5,798 bases of DNA, from assembly GCA_030626265.1 (NCBI GenBank), contig DAOUPF010000103.1, positions 1-5,798 of the forward strand. The letters are read 5' to 3'. This stretch comes from Sulfurovum sp. (GTDB lineage Bacteria > Campylobacterota > Campylobacteria > Campylobacterales > Sulfurovaceae). Each line of letters starts with the position of its first letter. The stretch's first letter is position 1. The notes beneath the pieces are model-generated. The model ran no database searches and was not told the DNA's origin. It saw only the letters and a list, made by a program, of their open reading frames with translations. The translations under genes were made by a program, and so were the position numbers. Below are positions 1 through 2,681 of this stretch, in pieces.

Positions 1-106
1 AGAACGTTCACAAACCAATGTTGTAGATAAGCTAGCTATCTAAGCTAAGCTAATGTTATTGATCAGTGTGTTTAGCGATAGCGTTTTCGTTGTTAGTTTT
101 TAGGTG

Positions 107-126
107 TATAATATAATTATATTATA
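107..126. repeat. A/T palindrome, copy 1
   Basis: Positions 107-126 form a perfect 20-bp palindrome whose 18-bp core ATAATATAATTATATTAT (108-125) recurs exactly at 266-283. Shorter versions occur at 545-558 (first 14 bases of the core) and 1473-1487 (15 bases shared with 112-126). TATAAT at 107-112, preceded by GGTG, could also be a -10 box, but no phased TTAAG boxes stand at the positions used by the other promoters. It could be a protein-binding palindrome, a DNA-unwinding element or a promoter core. Confidence 0.6.
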
Positions 127-160
127 ATAGGGTTAGTTTTTGGAGTTTTAGTTTGTGTGT

Positions 161-240
161 AGTGAGGGAGACTGTGTGAGACAGTGTGTAGTTGGAGGAG
201 ACTGTGTGAGACTGTGTAGTTAGAGGAGGAGTGAGGGAGA
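161..240. repeat. Tandem purine/GT repeats
   Basis: Two near-identical units occupy 167-197 and 197-225. Each starts GGAGACTGTGTGAGAC and ends with a GTAGTTgGAG or GTAGTTaGAG tail. They are bracketed by two exact copies of AGTGAGGGAGA at 161-171 and 230-240. The block has almost no C. The 9-mer CAGTGTGTA at 182-190 is complementary to TACACACTG at 418-426, an alternative partner for the downstream C-rich arm. No open reading frame uses this block. Confidence 0.7.
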
Positions 241-425
241 ATGTATAAGAATGTGTGAAAATGTAATAATATAATTATATTATATGGAGTGTGAAAATGG
301 TGTGAGAATATATGAGACGAACTAACAACTGCAAAGAGTAGAATTGGACCCTTGACCCTTCAAAAACACAGACAAACGCACTGCCTACATGCAGATCAAC
401 ACATTTTCACACATTTTTACACACT
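240..425. repeat. Long imperfect inverted repeat
   Basis: Bases 240-264 and 401-425 are complementary at 22 of 25 positions, including 15 consecutive base pairs (250-264 with 401-415, AATGTGTGAAAATGT). The intervening 136 bases contain a perfect A/T palindrome (266-283). Two more copies of the left-arm motif lie inside, GTGTGAAAATG at 289-299 and GTGTGAGAAT at 300-309, so several registers of pairing with 403-412 are possible. This could be a hairpin in single-stranded DNA or RNA, or inverted iterons for a replication protein. Confidence 0.65.
266..283. repeat. A/T palindrome, copy 2
   Basis: An exact second copy of the 18-bp perfect palindrome ATAATATAATTATATTAT found at 108-125. It sits in the loop of the long inverted repeat and is flanked on both sides by GTGTGAAAATG copies (253-263 and 289-299), so the local arrangement is iteron, palindrome, iteron. 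Confidence 0.6.
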
Positions 426-451
426 GCCTACGCACTACCTACAGCAGATCA
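379..451. repeat. CACTGCCTAC / GCAGATCA direct repeats
   Basis: CACTGCCTAC occurs at 379-388 and 422-431, with a one-base variant CACTACCTAC at 433-442. GCAGATCA occurs at 391-398 and 444-451. The composite of the two motifs, 1-2 bases apart, is therefore repeated at 379-398 and 433-451, about 54 bp apart. These repeats lie in the G-poor half of the upstream region and frame the right arm of the inverted repeat. Confidence 0.65.
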
Positions 452-455
452 GCCT

Positions 456-505
456 TTTAAGGAAACTTTAAGTATAATTTAAGCAAGTTTTAAGGATAAT
501 TTGAC
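456..505 (+). promoter_or_regulatory. 11-bp phased TTTAAG array, possible promoter
   Basis: TTTAAG occurs four times at exactly 11-bp steps (456, 467, 478, 489), followed in the same phase by TTTGAC at 500. It can also be read as two 22-bp units (456-477 and 478-499) with 18 of 22 matches. GATAAT at 495-500 lies 17 bp after the start of the third box and 28 bp after the second, the geometry of the other promoters in this window. It may therefore be a promoter firing towards 621, or an operator array. Its -10 is weaker and lacks the TGG upstream motif. Confidence 0.5.
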
Positions 506-541
506 TATTTATTTTACTATTATATAGATAATTCTAGGGAT

Positions 542-560
542 TCTATAATATAATTATAGA
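542..560. repeat. A/T inverted repeat, partial palindrome copy
   Basis: TCTATAAT (542-549) and ATTATAGA (553-560) are perfect 8-bp inverted arms around a 3-base centre. Bases 545-558 match the first 14 bases of the 18-bp palindrome found at 108 and 266. The repeat ends where the first TTAAG box of the next promoter begins (560). Confidence 0.5.
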
Positions 561-593
561 TTAAGAATAGATTAAGGAGTATCTGGGTATACT
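560..593 (+). promoter_or_regulatory. Promoter for the 33-aa membrane peptide gene
   Basis: ATTAAG boxes at 560-565 and 571-576 are 11 bp apart, and TATACT at 588-593 begins 17 bp after the second box, preceded by CTGGG. The same spacing recurs in the promoters at 701, 2387 and 4976. Transcription should start near 600, giving a short leader before the ATG at 621. The design resembles Campylobacter-type promoters that use phased TTTAAG/T-rich elements instead of a -35 box (established for that group; its use here is inference). Confidence 0.65.
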
Positions 594-620
594 TATAGTA
601 TATTTATAATAAGGATACCC
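585..620 (+). promoter_or_regulatory. Inverted repeat covering the Shine-Dalgarno site
   Basis: GGGTATACTT (585-594) and AAGGATACCC (611-620) pair at 9 of 10 positions around a 16-base loop. The right arm contains the AAGGA ribosome site (611-615) of the gene at 621. The left arm contains the -10 box, so RNA started near 600 lacks it. Only read-through RNA from farther upstream could form the hairpin and mask the site. Confidence 0.5.
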
Positions 621-722
621 ATGAACACTCTCACTGCAGCTATCATCATCACTTTTATCTTTCCACCGCTCGGAATAGCTCTACTAATATTGGAATTTAT
701 CTTAAGCTTCAATAAAGCATAG
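621..722 (+). CDS. 33-aa single-pass membrane peptide
   Basis: A very short gene: ATG at 621, TAG ending at 722, 33 residues. AAGGA at 611-615 lies 5 bases before the ATG and a well-formed promoter lies just upstream (-10 at 588-593), which supports it being real despite its size. The product is almost wholly hydrophobic from about residue 5 to 30 (AAIIITFIFPPLGIALLILE in the core), with a lone Glu at position 25 and a short NKA tail, so one membrane-spanning helix or a tight hairpin broken at Pro15-Pro16 is expected. The FPPLGI stretch recalls the first helix of PMP3/YqaE-type small membrane proteins, but it is too short to assign. A holin-like or host membrane-modifying role is possible and unproven. 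Its last codons overlap the promoter boxes of the next gene. Confidence 0.6.
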   Translation: MNTLTAAIIITFIFPPLGIALLILEFILSFNKA

Positions 723-734
723 CTTGGATATAAT
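701..734 (+). promoter_or_regulatory. Promoter for the 168-aa protein gene
   Basis: CTTAAG (701-706) and ATAAAG (712-717, one base off ATTAAG) are 11 bp apart. TATAAT (729-734), preceded by TTGGA, starts 17 bp after the second box. The geometry is identical to the promoters at 560, 2387 and 4976, and the -10 is a consensus hexamer. The boxes lie inside the end of the 33-aa gene. The start is expected near 741, giving a leader of about 75 bases. Confidence 0.65.
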
Positions 735-747
735 TTATCTAAAGTTT

Positions 748-775
748 GATAGTAGCTATCTAGGTAGCTATTATT
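748..775 (+). promoter_or_regulatory. 5' leader hairpin of the 168-aa gene
   Basis: Bases 748-758 pair with 765-775 in an 11-bp stem (two G-U pairs) with a 6-base loop TCTAGG. It would sit almost at the 5' end of RNA begun near 741, where hairpins often protect mRNA from decay. TAGCTATCTA at 753-762 also occurs at 33-42. Confidence 0.5.
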
Positions 776-814
776 CAGCCTTTAAAAAGGTTAGATTAAT
801 ATAAGGGACATATT

Positions 815-1321
815 ATGTCTACAACAACAACAACTGCAACACCAACCGAAACTAAATGGTTTACTAAAACCATCGCAAGAGATGCTATTACTGAGCTTAC
901 TAAAGCACTAGTATCTGATGGTGTAATCGAACAAGAAACTGCTGACCAGTTTAACGCTCTTTTTGCTTCTAAACGTAAAGGTGGTGGTGTGACAACAACT
1001 GTGACTATTGATGGTGACATCGTCGGTAAAAGATGCTCATTTCTTCAACGTTATCTTCCAATCGCAGATTTTGGAACTATGGGTACAAACGAAGATGGTT
1101 CTGTCAAATATGCATACCAATCAAAAGAGGGTGCAAAACTAGCAAGAGCCAAAAAGACTGTTTATGAGCAGGCTATTGCTCAAGCTGACCTTACGCTTGA
1201 AGAAGTTGAAGATATCACTGCTTGGAAAGCAGCAAAATTGGAAGCAAAAACTGCTTTTGAAGCTGATGTAGAATCTGAGCTTGGATTTGCAACTGAAGCT
1301 GAGTTTATCGACTCACTTTAG
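815..1321 (+). CDS. Unrecognised 168-aa protein, probably well expressed
   Basis: Start ATG 815 is supported by AAGGGA at 803-808. The family is not recognised. Visible parts: a Thr-rich N-terminus (residues 2-8), a predicted helical stretch (about 15-50), a basic KRK followed by GGG and a Thr/Val-rich probably beta segment (about 53-70), a KRCSFLQRYLPIADFG stretch (about 72-87), then a Lys/Ala/Glu-rich helical half ending in an acidic tail (EFIDSL). There is no signal peptide or membrane segment. It stands alone between its own promoter and two terminator candidates, and has a 5' hairpin, all consistent with an abundant early product. A basic/beta middle and acidic tail would suit a single-stranded DNA-binding protein, and phage NrS-1 encodes one beside its polymerase, but this is speculation from layout, not homology. 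Confidence 0.85.
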   Translation: MSTTTTTATPTETKWFTKTIARDAITELTKALVSDGVIEQETADQFNALFASKRKGGGVTTTVTIDGDIVGKRCSFLQRYLPIADFGTMGTNEDGSVKYAYQSKEGAKLARAKKTVYEQAIAQADLTLEEVEDITAWKAAKLEAKTAFEADVESELGFATEAEFIDSL

Positions 1322-1328
1322 ACTTTAA

Positions 1329-1357
1329 AGGGGCGAAATAAGCCCCTAAAAAATTTT
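1329..1357 (+). terminator. Probable intrinsic terminator after the 168-aa gene
   Basis: AGGGGC (1329-1334) and GCCCCT (1342-1347) form a GC-rich stem with a GAAATAA loop, 7 bases after the stop codon. The following tract is AAAAAATTTT, so the U-run is short and displaced, making termination less certain than at 1424-1454. Confidence 0.55.
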
Positions 1358-1423
1358 AGCCTTACTTTGGTACCTAAAAACTATTTAAATGGATTTTTGG
1401 GCTATTTTAGAGCTATTAAATAG

Positions 1424-1454
1424 GGTATTCTAAATATTTTAGAGTACCTTTTTT
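1424..1454 (+). terminator. Intrinsic terminator before the SprT-like gene
   Basis: GGTATTCTAAA (1424-1434) pairs fully with TTTAGAGTACC (1438-1448), with one wobble pair and a 3-base loop, followed directly by six T residues (1449-1454). This is a classic Rho-independent terminator. GGTACCTAAAA at 1369-1379 could pair with the same right arm with a one-base bulge, so an alternative fold exists. The 178-base gap 1322-1499 holds no gene. Confidence 0.7.
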
Positions 1455-1472
1455 AATACCTCTTTACTATGG

Positions 1473-1487
1473 TATAATTATATTATA
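1473..1487 (+). promoter_or_regulatory. A/T element with -10-like box before the SprT-like gene
   Basis: TATAAT at 1473-1478, preceded by TGG, could be a -10 box. The phased TTAAG boxes are absent at the expected positions; the nearest is TTTAAT at 1452. The 15 bases match part of the palindrome at 107-126. A start near 1485 would leave a leader of only about 15 bases, so this is tentative. Confidence 0.35.
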
Positions 1488-1499
1488 AGGAATCACTAA

Positions 1500-1871
1500 A
1501 TGAGAAATACTGACCTAACTGCCTTAACTAAAGATACTTTAGAGTGGTGTTTTGCGGTGAGTTATAAGAGCTTAGTTGCTAGTAATGAAAACTGGTCTGC
1601 TGAGGTTGTTAACAAGCTTGATGCTGTTAGCTTCATTATAAGCTATAAGAGCAGCAAAACGCTAGGACGTTGTTGGTACACCATAGGTCACATAGAGTTG
1701 TACCCGAACAGCTTAAGCAAGCAAACTAAAGAGCATTTTATAAATGTTATTAAGCATGAGTATGCTCATCACCTGTGCTGGGTACTTTACAAGACAAGAG
1801 GTCATAATAAGCAGTGGAGGCAGCTATGTAGAGTTTTAAACTGCCCAACTACAGCCACAGTCAACTACTAA
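1500..1871 (+). CDS. SprT-like zinc metalloprotease domain protein
   Basis: A 123-residue protein with the SprT-like signature: HEYAH at 86-90 (two zinc-binding His and catalytic Glu87) and the downstream GHNKQW at 101-106, where His102 is the expected third zinc ligand. Upstream, GRCWYTIGHIELYP (56-69) matches the strand that precedes the zinc helix in this family. The fold is minimal: the C-terminal cysteine zinc ribbon seen in many SprT proteins is absent. Family members are Zn-dependent peptidases of the zincin type; eukaryotic SPRTN cleaves DNA-protein crosslinks, while the bacterial and phage versions are poorly understood. Start ATG 1500 has AAGGAA at 1487-1492. It follows a terminator and is 16 bases upstream of a 61-aa gene, probably co-transcribed. 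The fold is secure, the role in phage growth is unknown. Confidence 0.85.
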   Translation: MRNTDLTALTKDTLEWCFAVSYKSLVASNENWSAEVVNKLDAVSFIISYKSSKTLGRCWYTIGHIELYPNSLSKQTKEHFINVIKHEYAHHLCWVLYKTRGHNKQWRQLCRVLNCPTTATVNY

Positions 1872-1887
1872 ATAAAAAGGATATAAA

Positions 1888-2073
1888 ATGTTACTATCAA
1901 ATAGAATCACAATAGAAGCAAAAGGCAACAAAGTGAATTTCAGCAAGTTAATCGGCAGCAAGCTAATTACGCTAACTAAAGATGTTGTAAGTGTGGAGAA
2001 GATGCTCTGGTGGGCAAAAATATACTCAACTATGAGCGATAGTGAGTGGATAGACTTATTTGAGCTAAACTAA
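1888..2073 (+). CDS. Unrecognised 61-aa protein
   Basis: ATG at 1888 is preceded by AAGGA at 1877-1881 with a 6-base spacer, and the gene follows the SprT-like gene by 16 bases, so the two probably share a transcript. The product starts with a likely beta-rich segment (ITIEAKGNKVNFSKLIGSKL) and ends with a Trp-rich helical part (MLWWAKIY, then SDSEWIDLFELN). No cysteine, membrane segment or known motif is visible. The gene end plus following bases (2063-2080) nearly duplicate 43-60 near the window start. The function is unknown; it could be a partner or inhibitor of its neighbour, which is only a guess from position. Confidence 0.7.
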   Translation: MLLSNRITIEAKGNKVNFSKLIGSKLITLTKDVVSVEKMLWWAKIYSTMSDSEWIDLFELN

Positions 2074-2099
2074 TGTTATTTTAACTGTGTAATTGCTGG

Positions 2100-2326
2100 A
2101 CTAAAAAAAACAAAGAAAAACTAAAAATATATAAAAATAACTGGTCCCGTATACTTATAGAATTTACGGAATTCTCTGAGAATAGATGTGAACTTTGTAT
2201 ATTTGTATATAAATACTAAAAATACATTTTATACACTGGTATTTTTTACGGTTTTTCACTATATTCCGTATACTGTATATACTGTAGACTTTCTAAAAAG
2301 GCTATATTTTGTATACTAAAAAAAAC
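2100..2326. repeat. ACTAAAAAAAAC direct repeat pair
   Basis: The 12-mer ACTAAAAAAAAC occurs exactly at 2100-2111 and 2315-2326. The second copy runs straight into the ACTGTA pair at 2325. As an A-run it is low complexity, but the identical flanks on both sides make it more than a homopolymer match. Confidence 0.45.
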
Positions 2327-2339
2327 TGTATATTCTGTA
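2272..2339. repeat. Paired ACTGTA iteron-like repeats
   Basis: ACTGTATATACTGTA (2272-2286) and ACTGTATATTCTGTA (2325-2339) match at 14 of 15 bases. Each contains two CTGTA words 9 bases apart. The first is flanked on the left by GTATAC. Such double sites suit a dimeric DNA-binding protein; the small protein encoded at 2454 is one candidate. Confidence 0.55.
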
Positions 2340-2376
2340 TATGCCAAAACCTAAAAATATCTATATATTTTGTATA
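2303..2376. repeat. TATATTTTGTATA direct repeat pair
   Basis: The 13-mer TATATTTTGTATA occurs exactly at 2303-2315 and 2364-2376, 61 bp apart, bracketing the second ACTGTA pair. It is part of the same TGTATA-rich cluster upstream of the replicase operon. Confidence 0.5.
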
Positions 2377-2386
2377 TATTACTATT

Positions 2387-2420
2387 CTTAAGTTTAGATT
2401 AAGAATATATTGGCTACACT
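2387..2420 (+). promoter_or_regulatory. Promoter of the replicase operon
   Basis: CTTAAG (2387-2392) and ATTAAG (2398-2403) are 11 bp apart. TACACT (2415-2420), preceded by ATATATTGGC, begins 17 bp after the second box, the same geometry as at 560, 701 and 4976. AAGAATATATTGG is shared with the promoter at 4976. The -10 departs from TATAAT at two bases, suggesting a weaker or activator-dependent promoter. The predicted start near 2427 gives a leader of about 27 bases. Confidence 0.65.
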
Positions 2421-2453
2421 TTATCTACAAATAAATTAATAAAAGGATTAAAC

Positions 2454-2681
2454 TTGACTTTCACAAAATACAGTGATTTATCAGATCACATTGTAACGAA
2501 TAGAATACCTGATGATGATTACTACAACCTGCTATTAGATAATGCTGAGTTAATAGTAGATAGAGCAAAAATAGCTCAAAAACAAACCATGGCACCTCAG
2601 CTAGGGCTTACTGGTCAAACGTTCTCCTTAGCTTTCAAGTTCATCTCTGCTTACTACTATAGGAACAGTAATGGACAATAA
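2454..2681 (+). CDS. Small protein, possible helix-turn-helix, TTG start
   Basis: The 75-residue frame begins at TTG 2454, supported by AAAAGGA (AAGGA at 2443-2447) with a 6-base spacer and by the promoter just upstream; no upstream ATG fits. Residues 39-64 read like a helix-turn-helix: a helix around AQKQTMAPQLG, a turn at LTG, then QTFSLAFKFIS as a recognition-like helix. The N-terminal half is acidic (PDDDYY, LLDNAEL). The stop overlaps the replicase start by 11 bases, so the two are translationally coupled and probably act together. A transcriptional regulator, origin binder or replicase accessory would fit. The helix-turn-helix is judged by eye and not certain. Confidence 0.7.
   Translation: MTFTKYSDLSDHIVTNRIPDDDYYNLLLDNAELIVDRAKIAQKQTMAPQLGLTGQTFSLAFKFISAYYYRNSNGQ

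Larger units (their letters stand above)
44..620. other. Long structured non-coding region, candidate origin or control region
   Basis: No credible gene is seen between the window start and the small gene at 621. The stretch is strongly asymmetric: 101-320 has only five C residues on the plus strand (172, 182, 202, 212, 318), while 349-451 is C-rich with ten G. The two halves can pair through a long imperfect inverted repeat. The region also holds repeated A/T palindromes, tandem purine/GT units, short direct repeats (GACCCTT twice at 347-360), an 11-bp phased TTTAAG array and a promoter. Repeats, easily melted A/T palindromes and strand bias together are common in replication origins. A structured non-coding RNA or a large regulatory leader are alternatives. 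The origin role is inference. Confidence 0.5.
2074..2453. other. Repeat-rich A/T intergenic region upstream of the replicase operon
   Basis: No credible gene lies in this stretch. It contains dispersed TGTATA/GTATAC words on both strands (2149, 2196, 2204, 2230, 2268, 2274, 2311, 2336, 2371), paired ACTGTA motifs, three CTAAAAATA words (2121, 2216, 2351) and A-runs. Two small inverted repeats overlap: AGAATT/AATTCT (2159-2175) and ATTCTC-T-GAGAAT (2171-2183). The promoter of the replicase operon is at its right end. Position and repeats suggest an origin or an autoregulatory operator; bent A-tract DNA alone is the dull alternative. Confidence 0.5.

Noticed and set aside
2..43. Possible last 13 codons of a gene entering from the left, ending TAA at 41-43
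   Set aside because: The frame is open to the window edge, but 13 codons without context cannot be told from chance.
161..451. CRISPR array or tRNA gene in the repeat region
   Set aside because: Repeats are not regularly spaced by unique spacers, and no cloverleaf with a T-loop and acceptor stem can be drawn.
389..460. 23-codon frame starting at ATG 389 in the C-rich repeat block
   Set aside because: It has no ribosome site and is made of direct-repeat sequence; repeat structure explains it better.
796..1020. 74-aa minus-strand open frame
   Set aside because: It lies opposite the well-supported 168-aa gene, has a Val/Ser-rich composition typical of an antisense shadow, and no minus-strand promoter or ribosome site was found.
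2149..2160. Second promoter at GTATACTTATAG, an exact 12-base match to 587-598
   Set aside because: The phased TTAAG boxes are absent at the required distances, so the match is noted only as a repeat.
2341..2391. 16-codon frame starting ATGCCAAAACC in the gap before the replicase operon
   Set aside because: It has no Shine-Dalgarno site and lies within TGTATA repeats and next to the operon promoter.
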